Of a stretch of 64,000 bases of DNA, positions 12,278 through 22,950 are shown piece by piece (positions within the stretch are counted from its first letter, which is position 1; each line of letters opens with the position of its first letter). This stretch comes from Telmatactis stephensoni (Eukaryota > Cnidaria > Anthozoa > Actiniaria > Isophelliidae), in contig JALIZF010001938.1 in NCBI GenBank assembly GCA_029948255.1, positions 186,001 through 250,000 of the forward strand, written 5' to 3'. A model generated the notes under the pieces. It was not told the DNA's origin. It did not search any database and was given only the letters and a program-made list of their open reading frames with translations. The position numbers were made by a program, and so were the translations under genes.

Positions 12278-12382
12278 TTATACTGTACTGACATCTTATA
12301 CTTATACTGTACTAGTGACATCTTATACTTATACTGTACTAACATCTTATACTTATACTGTACTAGTGACATCTTATACTTA
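12278..12382. repeat. Minisatellite, unit about 22-26 bp, left block
   Basis: Tandem copies of TACTGACATCTTATACTTA with or without an inserted AGTG. The same unit resumes at 13551-13633 on the far side of a LINE fragment, so this was one array before the LINE inserted. Confidence 0.85.
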
Positions 12383-12384
12383 TC

Positions 12385-13540
12385 TTTTTTTTTTTTTTTT
12401 TTAATTCAATATTTTAACAGGAGCATCTAATTTAGCTGTAGCTAGTTTGAATAGAGTCCTGTGTAACACAATAGAATCACAAAATTACGGAATAGAGGAA
12501 AAAACAATACATGACAAATTCACTTAAATTATACTGATACAATTGAAAACATATTCAAAAAACAGGATTTTGCGCTTCAAATGTCGCTTAGGCTAGAATT
12601 TAAGTTCTTCGCGGTTTAGGATTTTAACGCTTGAAGTGTCGTTTTGCCTTGATCTTAAATTCTTCGAGGGTCAAACTTTGTCTTATTGCTGATGGAAGTT
12701 GGTTGAATTTGCGCGCCCCATTTATGCGAAAGCTACCTTGGTACTTAGTAGTCTTGGCTAAAGGAATGCGCAGTAAATCTCGATGTCTAGTGCGATAGCT
12801 ATGAATTTCCCTGGCATGAATGAATTCACCAATGAGGTAGTCTGGGGCTAAGCCATTGATTGATTTAAAAACTAAGATAGACGTAAGATAGTCTCGTCGC
12901 TTTTGCAAGTCAGGCCAGCTGAAGATGTTAGGCAAGTCAGCATACTCAACAATTATGCCTTCAATGATACTAGCAGCTCGCCGATGGAGTTTGTCCAAGT
13001 ACGCTTTGTTGCCCAGGCCACAACTGTCCCAGACACTGCAACAATAGTCAAATAATGGTAGGACCATTGCACAATAAAGTGTAATACATGCGTGCCTAGG
13101 TAGAACTTTGCGTGCCCTGCGCAACATGCCTAGACGCGATGATATCTTTTTCCCTATGTATTCAATATGATCTTTCCAAGAGAGATTTTGGTCTACTATA
13201 ACTCCTAGGTATTTAAACTTTTCTACCCTTTCAAGATTATGACCATTTGCTTGAACTGAGAAATTACTGACAGGAGCAAGTCGCTGGGCGTACCTATCAA
13301 CATCATTTTAGTCTTGTCAATATTCAAAGACAAAAAATTAGCGCGCAGCCAATATATGATGTTAACTAGGTCTAGGTTTAGATTATTTAATTTGTTGGAA
13401 CTGACTTACTGGCAAAATAAAGTAGCGTGTCATCAGCATATAACTCTACATTACAGATGTTAACAGCGCGAGGGAGATCATTCACATACATTATAAACAA
13501 TAGCGGGCCTAAAACGCTACCCTGTATACTAAAACGCTAC
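12385..13540 (-). mobile_element. 5'-truncated non-LTR retrotransposon (LINE), reverse transcriptase 3' part
   Basis: On the minus strand it reads GSVLGPLLFIMYVNDLP, then the catalytic box YADDTLLYF (about 13410-13445), then a frameshifted stretch. An open 167-codon C-terminus (13127-12624) carries VLPLFDYCCSVWD and LHRRAASII. The element ends in a run of 18 A (T on the plus strand, 12385-12402), the expected 3' tail. Truncation before the fingers domain and the frameshifts make it inactive. It is inserted in a minisatellite. Confidence 0.85.
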
Positions 13541-13633
13541 CCTGTATACTGTACTAGTGACATCTTATACTTATACTGTACTGACATCTTATACTTATAC
13601 TGTACTGACATCTTATACTTATACTGTACTGTT
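13511..13633. repeat. 20-bp duplication and right block of the minisatellite
   Basis: AAAACGCTACCCTGTATACT occurs twice in tandem (13511-13530, 13531-13550) at the 5' end of the LINE fragment. The ACATCTTATACTTATACTGT minisatellite then resumes. The doubled 20-mer may mark the 5' junction of the insertion. Confidence 0.75.
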
Positions 13634-13873
13634 TTCAGACTGATATCAACCTTTGGATAACGCATTTTGAAAAAATAGACCTCTATGAGGCCATGTGGTT
13701 ACTGGCCTCAAAAGCAAATATAGATAAAGAAACGAAAATGCAAAACAATGAGGACAAAGAATGATGTCAACAACGATCCTGCACAAACTGACCGCTTTGG
13801 GAAATGCAATACATTCCCCTTTCCTCCTCTAAATTGCCTTAAAATGCAACCAAACCATCCAAAACCCCCCCGA

Positions 13874-14204
13874 GGGGGGGGGGGGGGGGTACTCCTTCCA
13901 ATTTTGGGTAGGGACGTGCCGCTGAGCCCCTCGAACCCTGACCCTATTCCAGAGCAAAATTTCCAAAATTGATATCCTGTTTCAGAGTAAATGTCTGCCT
14001 CATTTCATTGTTTCCGGCCAAGTTGACGTGTCATTAACCCCTTTCAGCCCGGCCTTTTAGACGAACTTTGTTAAATAGATACCCTGTTCCAGAGAGTAAT
14101 TACGATTTTATATACCCTGTTCCAGAGTAAAATCGCTGAAAACCCTACCCTGTTTGGCGGCACGTACCCGTATAGCGAATATAGGGGAGTACCCCCCCCC
14201 CCCC
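13874..14204. mobile_element. MITE with poly-G/GGTACTCC terminal inverted repeats
   Basis: The left end is a G run followed by TACTCC and ACGTGCCGC; the right end is the complement (GGCACGTACCCG ... GGAGTACC and a C run). The interior repeats CCCTGTTCCAGAG three to four times. A related shorter fragment lies near 51680-51820. It is a non-autonomous element with no ORF. Confidence 0.65.
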
Positions 14205-15387
14205 GGGCAAAAACCACAAAGAATGCAATAGAACACCAAAATACAGGTAAAAGATGTGATTTATTTTATTTTCGATAAATTTCTATATTTGAATATTTCG
14301 ATCGAAGATTGGGCTACCATCTTAAGGGCAGAACCCCCCTCCCCCCCCCCCCCCCACACACACACCGGGGACTGTCCCTCCCCCACAATGAGCACCTATT
14401 GTTTTCTATTTCTAAACCTACGGTTTCCTATTTCATTCGGAACGGCTTCGTCAACGCCATGTTTATGGAAAATTTGTGAAACGTTTCCCTTACAGATATA
14501 TTTATGAACTAAACTGAACAATTTGGTCTGAAGAGATATATTTTATAACCACAAAGCCTATATTTGATTATTATTAATCGACTTAAACACCCTCGGACGG
14601 GCGCACGAGGTTCGCATATCTTTCGGCTTGACACTTCGTGTCTACTTAAATTCGGGGATTTCCGAATTACGCACGCACGCATGAAGCCCATGACATAGTG
14701 TGTTACTGGCTTGAAGCCAGTGACCACAAAAATGTAGAAAACCCCTTTTTTTGAAACAGAGCTTCTTTTGTACTATGTTTCCGTCCAATCATATCAAAAC
14801 AATAGCCAAGAGACGTTTTCATTTTACCTTTTTCTCCACACAGAAAGTTTCCTATTTTAAAACTCAGAAAAGCTTTCATGAAAAGGGAACAGATACTAAT
14901 TGCGCGCACTAACCTTTGAAGTTATGACAGATTTTCATGTTTCAACCAATGAGATGGTCGGTTTAAATAATACACAATTAGAACCTATCTGTATTCCATG
15001 ACCGATTACTTGCCCTGTTCTTACTCGGTCCATGATACTTAACCGCTATTGCTGGTTGGTCATTTTTGCCATTTTTGTCGTGTTAGATAACAAAGCAATT
15101 ATCGATTTCATAGGCAACTGTGTAAATAACTGCTGTATATAGCTTAGCTAAACTAGTAATCGATATAAATAACTTGAACTGATGCCTAACAAAGTGATCT
15201 TAACGTAAAGATGCTAGTCTACTGAGATAAAGTCAATTCTAAGATAAAGATAGTACCAAGATAAATGATGAAATTATGATTAAATGCAGTTCATACGTCT
15301 TTGCTCTCCTCCAAACAAACAAACAGGTAGGCAGATATGACACAGAAGGACAAATTGGTCTTTGGTTCTTGTATCGACTGGAAAGTG
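14205..15387. other. Intergenic, no gene seen
   Basis: It contains a C/CA-rich run at about 14335-14365 and the 3' flank of the downstream battenin-like pseudogene. The duplicated segment shared with the second copy starts near 15330. Short ORFs show no domain. Confidence 0.5.
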
Positions 15388-16232
15388 CTAAACCAATTTC
15401 TTACCACATTTTAAAGCAATATCTTGGAAAGATGCAGACCTAGTGATGCAGTAGACAACGTCTGACACGGTAGCCCTACACTGTTCCCTTAACTGAGACT
15501 CAAGTCGAAGTCCAACAAATCCTGCAGTCATGATTGCAAGTGTCATGGGTAAAGGGAAAAATCCCATTCCAAACTGTCTTTGTCTTTCTTCTAGACTGTT
15601 ACTAAAGAATTCCAGTGAATGGGCATACTGGAGGCCTGCAGTCAGACCTGCTGTAAAGCAGAAGCACAGCACAGCTCCAAAACCGGGAAGAAAGCGATAC
15701 CAAGATTCCAGAAATATGAAAAGCAAATGAAAGACTTCTAAGAACGCAAGTAGCCAAAGTCCCTTCATTGTGATGTTGTAAAGCCAATTGCTATTTACCA
15801 AGGATATAATCAAGCGATGGGAACGTGCGACGATCTCACCCATCCAAAAGCTAATGACGTAATACTGGTAATGGTCACGTGGTCTGAAGGGAGAGCTTGG
15901 GTAGGCAAGAGTTGAAATGACTGATTCAATCATGTTGTATTGTGAGAAAACCGATACAAACAAAGGAATCGCAATGGAAGTAGACAAAGTCAACAAGACT
16001 GATAACTTGTCCTTCGTGCTTAACTGACTGCCGTCGTCTCTTGCTTGGATTTTCTGGTCGATAATTTCAGAGTTTGGAAGTCTTTTGTAGGCAATGGGAT
16101 CGTTGAAGGAAGAAGTGCTGGAGTTTGAAATTGGACTGTTAATGACATAATAGCAGACGAAGTAAAGAAGAGTGATGGGCGTCATTACGGCTAGTGTAAT
16201 ACTTGGAGAAACACAGATCCATGTAGTCATGC

Positions 16233-17091
16233 CTGCAATAAAACATATTACATCTTAGTACATCCAAAGTTGTATTTTATTTATAGGTATATGTTTATCG
16301 ATTTGAAATATTTTATTTCTCCAAGCTTTGAAGTGATTGATCCTCCATCAGGGCAAAGCAGTTTCAGTTGATTGTTAAAACGGCAGAGTCACGGGACAGT
16401 CACGGCAGGGTCACGGTACGGTCAAGGCACGGTCACGGCAGGGTACGATCACGGCACGGTCACGGCAGGGTACGGGCAGGGTACGGTCACGGCACGGTTA
16501 CCGCATGCACGGCCGTTACGGCAGGAATTTCGACACGAACCGTTTCACACTTGGTATGAATCTTATTGAGTACTTTGGGGGTAGGTTTAGTACAGTTAAG
16601 TAAGTATACATTTTCAAATTATGATTCGCTACATGCACTTGACAGCTTCCGAAGTGCGTTCAAAAGTTTTGTCGCTTGGACTGATCAAAAAGACAAGTCA
16701 GCTTGCATGGTTTCTCACTTGCATCGATCTAATGGAACTTGATATCAAAGTAATGCAATTTTTTTCGTTTTCCAGTTGTCTTACTCAACTTGGCAGGTTG
16801 TTTTATTTTTTTCTTGTGTGTTATTGATCTCGAATGTCTGAAAGTTTTATTTCTGAAGCAAAAAAGACATATTTTCCTTTTCCTTCAACTTCCAAATTTT
16901 CAAAAGTTTTGTTAACATTTCCGTTGGCTTCCGTGGAAAGGTGTTAACGAGAAGAGCTGCTGATCGATGTAAGTTGAGTCAGTTTGCAAACTCAAAACTT
17001 ACATCGATCAGCACTTTCCATTTCTATTTCCACGATCATTGTTTCCAATCTTGGCCTTCAGTCTTTATTTCTTTTGTTTTAATGTGTTTAC
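16233..17091. other. Intron of battenin-like copy A
   Basis: 859-bp intron. It contains a minisatellite at 16384-16515 and a short hairpin at about 16955-17015 (GATCGATGTAAG with its complement). Nothing else is recognised. Confidence 0.6.
16384..16515. repeat. Imperfect minisatellite of GGTCACGGCA-type units
   Basis: About a dozen variable copies of GGTCACGGCAGGGTAC and related units. Ordinary tandem repeat expansion within an intron. Confidence 0.85.
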
Positions 17092-17576
17092 CTGTGTAAT
17101 AAAGTAAAGCTACGATGTATCCAAACCCCGTCCCTGCAGAAAATGCAGAAAGCACTTTTTGCCCTCGGAAAAACGACGTTAAGGAGAGAAGAACTGTTTC
17201 ACTGTACCCATGCACGTCCAAAAGCAACCATGACAATGCCAAATAGCTTCCAATGAACATTAGCTACCAATGTAACAATCAACATTCCTGTCGTTAAAAG
17301 ACAAGTAGCAATTGATATGGACAACATCAATGGAACTGCTATAACCAGATGAGGACAAACAATAAGGCTCATTAAATTACTAGTCTCATGAGCAATGAAG
17401 ACGGTTGATGTTGGCATATTGGTTCCAGCCAAAATATCATGAGCTCCTGTGAAGCATACGGAAGTGAATAAATAGTTGATGCAACTCCACGCTAAGAAGG
17501 CTGCTAATACACTAGGCTTTTCTTGGTCGTCGTTGGAAATGATCCTCTTTGGAAATGATGAATTTGATCCCACCAT

Positions 17577-19082
17577 AGTTTGTTAGTCTGGGAAAACTTG
17601 TTGGACGTCTTGGTTCAATCAAACCAATGGAGAAGCTGGTGTGATGTCTTACGACGTTCACCGGCTCAATAAATGTAGATGAGAAATGACACAAAAAGGT
17701 TTACCTAGGGTAAAACTATTAAAGTCTGTAGACTGAATTGATCGAAAGAAGGTGAAGTTCAATGTCATCTCCAGCAAAGTAATTGAAGCCTGACAGTGAG
17801 TGGAATTTGCATTTCTTATTGCTAGTGATCAATACAACGGAATTCTTATAATCCTTACATGATTGTCAGTCATTGAAATATCACCCACCCACTTACTTCT
17901 CCACTAATCACGGATGAACTGGAAAAAATAAACAGAAAAACAAAAACAAAAACACCATCCTTAGTTTGCCATCAACACCAAAATACTTTCTCTTGACAGT
18001 TTCATCGTAGACAGCAAATTAAAACGGAGTAAAACCGTTTTACCCTGGTGAGTGGAAAGTAGGCTTAGGGCATATGCAAATGATTGACAAAATATAATCC
18101 TTTAATCAGGGTTTGTTTGAAATCCTTGAAAGGCGTTGGAAGTCAAAGCCAATTTTGAAGTGTACTTGAAAATCCCTTGGAAATAGCCGAAAGTCGTTGA
18201 ATCCTTCTGAAATATAGCCCTTGAAATTTCTACAGTTGAAGTTGTCATTTCCAATCTTACACGAGCGAAAACTAAAGAATAAAAAGCAGTATTCATTTAG
18301 ATTCATTCATTTAAAGCATAACATGTATTGTCGTACGTTTTACAGGCTTTATGCGTGTATTTTGGGTATCCTGTGTTCGTTTTTGCTGCGCACGCTCCTT
18401 ACGTGCTCAAACGTCGCTAGTTTGCTGGTCTTTTCTCAGCTGCATAGCCGCAACCAGCTGCAAAGAATGCAAGGTAACAAAATAAATAGTGCTGTGTCTT
18501 GTTTATATAATGTAGTAGGTTTTCATTTTTGCTTTGAACATGTAGTAGGTTTTTCATTTTGTTTGTTTTTAGATTACGGAATTTAGGTTCGTTTTTGAGA
18601 GTCACTCCACTGATCCAAGAATCTCTCTAGCTAGCATTTTACAGGCTTGTAACATGGTATATGGGATCAGGGATCAAGCTCCAAATTATGGCCAGGATCA
18701 GGGATCAGAGGCCAGGGCTCAAGGATCAAATGGGTGGGATCGAGGATCAGGGACATTGGGTCAGGATCAGGGATCAGCTCAGTTTTTTGCACCAACGATC
18801 AGGGATCAAAAATGTCTAAAAATATGGGCTCAGGAATCAAAATTTCCGTAAGAACCCGGGATCAGTGAGACGAAAATATACCATGTTACGAGCCTGATTT
18901 TATTCAGTAGTTAGATAAAAAGAGTTTTCTCGTTATTACAATATCGGCCAAGCCCATGGCAGCGAGTGGTTGTTATTAGTAAACTTACTACTAAGTGTTG
19001 CGTTGGAGGTCATCAGATCATTGTCAAGCTCGTTTGATGTTGTAAGCGGGGTTGTAAGTTCATGTGCGTTTTTGGTTTCTCC
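17577..19082. other. Intergenic upstream of battenin-like copy A
   Basis: About 250 bp next to the start codon (to about 17835) is shared with the upstream flank of copy B (to about 28150), so the duplication included the promoter. A GGATCA-rich simple repeat follows at 18657-18872. No gene is recognised. Confidence 0.5.
18657..18872. repeat. Degenerate (GGATCAGG)-rich tandem repeat
   Basis: Many copies of GGGATCAGGGATCA spaced by short unique words. The order is irregular. There are no coding signs beyond an ORF made of the repeat. Confidence 0.75.
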
Positions 19083-19255
19083 CCATCCTCGGGGACCCAG
19101 GGCGAAAGGGGAGGGGGAGGACCGGAGGGGGAGGGGGAGGGGGAAGGAAAGGAAAAGGGGAAAAGGACTTTCCCCTTTTCCTTTCCTTCCCCCTCCCCCT
19201 CCGGTCCTTTCCCGCCCCCTCCCCGTCCCCTTTCGCCCTGGGTCCCCGAGGATGG
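19083..19255. mobile_element. Palindromic MITE, 7-9 bp target duplication
   Basis: CCATCCTCGGGGACCCAGGG is mirrored exactly at the right end, and the purine-rich arms pair nearly to the centre. TTTCTCC flanks both sides (19076-19082, 19256-19262), extendable to GGTTTCTCC if the terminal GG/CC is counted outside. The 173-bp size, high GC and 7-9 bp duplication fit a Mutator-type or hAT-type fold-back MITE. Confidence 0.7.
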
Positions 19256-19451
19256 TTTCTCCCTGACTACATAACCTTGATTGGGTTGCAGGTGACCAAC
19301 CCAAATGAACATGAACCATTTACCAGACCAAACACTGGTTCTACTCATAAAAGGTATAATAAATATTAATGTTTGTTTGAAACTATGTAAAATCTTTTCA
19401 CTTCTGCCACTATCTAACTGTCTTACAACTCTTGTGAGGACTTGCAAAAGA

Positions 19452-19542
19452 TAGCCTGCGTTGCTGGCGGTCTGCGGTGTTTGGGCGGACCTTTCATTTC
19501 TTCCTCCGCCCAAAAACCCCAGACCGCCAGCAACGCAGGCTA
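19452..19542. mobile_element. Palindromic MITE, 9-bp target duplication
   Basis: 91 bp, almost entirely two complementary arms starting TAGCCTGCGTTGCTGGCGGT. The flanking direct repeat is TGCAAAAGA (19443-19451 and 19543-19551). Nine-base duplications are typical of Mutator-like elements. There is no coding capacity. Confidence 0.75.
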
Positions 19543-19978
19543 TGCAAAAGATGGAGAGCCGTATGCTGCTCGCATTTGCCATGGAGTCAACTCCACCTGG
19601 GGACAGGTTACCTATAAATTAAGATATTTTTTCCACGTTCAAGCATTGGGCAACAAAAACTAGCTAAAGAAAAACCGTTGTACAAAGCTAAAATTATTAC
19701 TTTCCAAAAGTTTGAGAAGAAAAAAATGACAATATATTTATAACATAACAGAGCCTGAGGGCTAAGTTAACTGCTAAGTTTTCTAGTTAGCCCTCAGCCT
19801 ATTAGTTTCTATTTAAAAACAGGTAGAAGTATTACACTAACAGCTTGAAAACAAGCACCAGGGAGAGGAGAGGTATACCGCCGTCAGAAGGAGAGTTCTT
19901 TCATCTGTTACAATAAACTGGCAAGACATTTTACGTTCAGATTAAAACAAGGAGCTGTCGTCATTCCTCCAGGAGGAA

Positions 19979-20215
19979 ATGGTGAAATTAATGATTAAAG
20001 ACAAGACGATCATAGCTACACGTGGTACATATACACTGTGCTCACCATCGGCCTCATTTGAGAGAAACAAGCTTTCATCATGCCTACACGGGGAGGCGGG
20101 TACACGAATCATAGTTCACTTGGCCGATGCTGTTGCGAAAGACCATAGATCTGTCATGATTCAAACAGCAGATACATACCACTTATTAGATATTTTCTTG
20201 TGTATTACGGGCTGA
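19979..20215 (+). pseudogene. Fragment of an uncharacterised cnidarian repeat protein
   Basis: The ORF includes GEAGTRIIVHLADAVAKDH and VMIQTADTYHLLD. I recall this pattern (acidic/ADTR-like motif, then I+T-DTDVVVL) from repeat-associated proteins of unknown function in invertebrates, but cannot confirm it. The conserved D at the end is replaced (TYHLL). The fragment is cut by a palindromic element at 20185, so it is surely not functional. Family assignment is tentative. Confidence 0.35.
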
Positions 20216-20317
20216 TATTTTACGAGTCGCGTATGTATTTTGCCGAGCCTTTAGGCGAGGCAAAATGCGAGCGATGAGTAAAATGTCAGCCCGTAATACA
20301 CAAGAAAATATCTAATA
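20185..20317. repeat. Palindromic (fold-back) element
   Basis: ATTAGATATTTTCTTGTGTA with GTATTACGGGCTGA is mirrored at 20279-20317. The centre holds a second CG-rich hairpin (GCCGAGCC / GGCGAGGC). It has the same architecture as 4743-4849 and 52936-53035. Confidence 0.7.
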
Positions 20318-20486
20318 AAGGATTTATTATATAACTGCTTCTTAGTTTTCTATTCTTCGATTGTTTTATGTAAAATATGGCCAACCAGTTTTCAACTATG
20401 TAATACGGCATATAATACGGCCTCATATGATTTGCTTAGTTCTCTCATCCTTATATGGTAAAATTACGTCATAGTTATATAATAAA

Positions 20487-20487
20487 G

Positions 20488-20552
<65 letters not shown>

Positions 20553-20615
20553 TTATTTACTTGTATAGCGCTATTTCCAGAGGTGCCCAATAGCGCTTTA
20601 CACTAAAAATTTACA
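20487..20615. repeat. (ATA)n microsatellite joined to an AGCGCT repeat
   Basis: About 20 ATA units (20487-20552) run into TTTATTTACTTGTATAGCGC ... AGCGCTTTACAC, a dispersed invertebrate repeat end that commonly adjoins ATA arrays. Read from its far side, the ATA array could be the 3' tail of a retroposed element. Confidence 0.6.
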
Positions 20616-20840
20616 TACAATAGATTAACGAAAAGCTAAAATTACTACAATGACTAATGAAATAAAAAGAAAAACTAATTAATATAAATGTATATTTTAG
20701 AGAGAATAAGTGAAGAGGTGTTCTGCCCAACGATGTACTCCCAGTAAAAGGATCCTTGAGGATTTACAGTCTGCACTTCATAGAAATATCTTGAATTTAG
20801 TTGAAAGAGAAGGCAGGCAACTTCTAATGTCCAAAAATAA

Positions 20841-20868
20841 CATTTCGACCTTCGGTCTTCTTCAGTAA
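20841..20868 (-). ncRNA. Hammerhead ribozyme-like motif with intact core boxes
   Basis: The minus strand reads CTGAAGA, A, GACC-GAA-GGTC hairpin, GAAA. Both conserved hammerhead boxes (CUGANGA and GAAA) and a four-pair stem II are present. Stems I and III and the cleavage site were not verified. Motifs of this form are typical of Penelope-like element ends, and the surrounding sequence is probably such a remnant. Confidence 0.5.
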
Positions 20869-22950
20869 AAGTAAACTAAAACGAATTACAAATTATATGT
20901 ACAAGGTAAAAGAAGGGATGGTAAATGTATATTTTATATACAGATACAGATGTAAGGCCATTTTAGACTCCTGCTTTTTCTTGATCTCGTTATTTTGAAG
21001 CTTTTCCTTGCGAAAATCTAATTCTCTTTCTTTCCCTCTGACCCGGCTAACTTTTCAGGACCTTTCTGTCATACGTGCTAGCTGCTTGTCATTCTTCTCT
21101 TTGTTGACTATCAATATCAAAAAGAGAAACTATCGACCAGTTTAGCTGGTTTAGCGTGGAAACAAACATTTCTAATATATTTAGCATATATATTATATGC
21201 TTAGAGCGGGTCCTTTCATATTGTTTGCTGCATTTAATATACTACTTTTTATAGAATGGATTGCTCAGAAAGTTCCTCCCGTTCCTCCTCTTGAAGAAGT
21301 AAAGGACTGGACGAAGCGCTGGGTATGTTTTACACTGAAACCTTTGCGAATTCCAACAGAATAAAAAAGCTCAAGCGTCAAGGAAAAGAAAAAGTACAAC
21401 ACAAGAAACCAAGATGTGAAGTTGCTGAAATCAGGTCGTCTTATGCCTGACGAACCCACTTTCAATTACAAAGAAGGTATAATGATGTATTGTACTGGTG
21501 CTAACGAGGATGTGAAGGCCAAAGAATCTGAAGCCGTTTTGTGTTTGAAATGGATGAGCAGGAAGCGGTATGTCACAATGGCGCGCAATGAACCAATCAA
21601 AAGTCACCCAGGGATCGTCATGACAAACCATTAACGAGAAAGATGCAAGGTTGTACGAGATGAAGTGTTAAACCGATGAATACCGAGCTTTGAGCTATGC
21701 TTGGTGAAGCTAAATCCCAAATGTGAAGCTCTTTTTCAGATGCCGAGAAGAGATTGAAAGGAGATGAATTACAATGATGACTGCTGGTACGAAAACTGGC
21801 CACTCAGAGTTAACTTTGGAAACACGATGAAAACCATCAGCAGTGACGGTAACCTTTCAGCACAGTGCACAAATCACTGTGTGTGAGCAACGACCAACAA
21901 CTTGGTCTGTGTAGCGGTGTCTTGTTAGTTGCTTTGATCGACCAACAACCATAGGATCCTAGCTCAGAAATTTAAAGAGCAACAACGACAAAACGATACC
22001 AGAACGGTTGGCTGATCTGTTTCATCTGTCTTGGTGGCTTGTTTAACGGCTGCAATATTTCGCCAGTTCAAATTCGCTTCACTGAGGCCTTATCATCATC
22101 TTCAACGCATTACACGTTGAACTTAAAAACTTTGTCAAAGATATTGGGAACTCGAACAAAAATTTGAAAGTTTATGTATTTTTAATGCGTTCTGTTAATG
22201 CCAAATTTACAATAGCGTTCGATCGTCGTCTCATTTTGACAGACGATTTGATATTCAAGAATGGCATGTAAGGAGAATTGAGATTGTTGATGAAGAAATA
22301 CAGACAAAACTAGTTTTCTGTTTGTTGACTAATCGCGCTAAATTAATGCTTTCTTTAGAATATTTTATAAAAGAAATAGAAAACTCGGCAGCAGTACCCA
22401 CAGGTAGCCCAGGCTCAGCTCCTGTACATTTTTGTTATGTAAAGGGCAGGCTGCGGGTTCGAATCTCGAAAAATTCGCTCAACTTTTTTGTATCCTATAG
22501 TTTTCTAATACATTGTTTCCTTTATACTTAGTCATAACGTTTTTCATAGATTTTAATTTTGTAAGCTGTATTTCGATTCTTTCTCCCCCTATAAACCCTC
22601 GAGACACGGATGCTCAAAATTAGGGGTACCTTGCCCAGAACACTTGTCGTTATACAAAACAACTAAGCAAACCCTGAACTCGAAATAAAAAGGATTTAAC
22701 GAAAAAAGAATTATACCATTAATTGATTAATTGATACTAAAATAATTATTGGTTCAGTTATATCTTCGTGTAAAATTCAAATAAAAAATACAGATACAGG
22801 AAGAAAGTTGAAAATTGAACAAAATTTACTGCTGCCTGTGTATGTTCGCATTTATGCTTCTGCTTTTGACACCAGTGAAAAGACAAACACTGTTTATGAG
22901 TGGAACATTACTAAGTCTGTGTATGTTGCTTGTGCTTATGGCACTATTTA
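20869..22950. other. Intergenic, no secure gene
   Basis: AT-rich sequence with short ORFs only. A minus-strand ORF at 21265-21465 has one hydrophobic stretch, and a plus-strand ORF lies at 21416-21634. Neither has a recognised domain, splice support or homology I know. A lone GGGTTCGAATCTCG near 22449 resembles a pol III B box but has no partner. Confidence 0.4.

Larger units (their letters stand above)
15388..17576 (-). pseudogene. CLN3: Battenin (CLN3)-like gene copy A, broken by a 4-bp insertion
   Basis: Battenin is a multi-pass lysosomal/endosomal membrane protein of the major-facilitator type. The 5' exon is 17092-17576 (start MVGSNSSFPKR, then AHDILAGTNMPTSTVF). The 3' exon is 15388-16232, 280 codons plus stop, 96% identical in protein to copy B (10 differences). 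The splice sites CACAG|GTAAAC and TTGCAG|GC are intact. Near 17213 this copy reads CCCATGCACGTCC where copy B reads CCCACGTCC. The 4 extra bases shift the frame just before the conserved YSETVLLSLTSFF segment, so translation stops after 125 codons. A separate in-frame loss of one Asp codon is harmless. It could be a recent pseudogene, or could still yield a shortened protein. Confidence 0.85.

Noticed and set aside
18936..19582. ORFs of 98-189 codons rich in Pro/Gly/Arg
   Set aside because: They are products of the GC-rich palindromic MITE arms read in several frames.
7662..20552. CRISPR-like arrays from regularly spaced repeats
   Set aside because: The arrays are microsatellites and minisatellites in an animal genome, with no unique spacers.
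22440..22480. Possible tRNA or SINE from a GGGTTCGAATCTCG B-box-like word
   Set aside because: No A box or tRNA fold at the proper distance.
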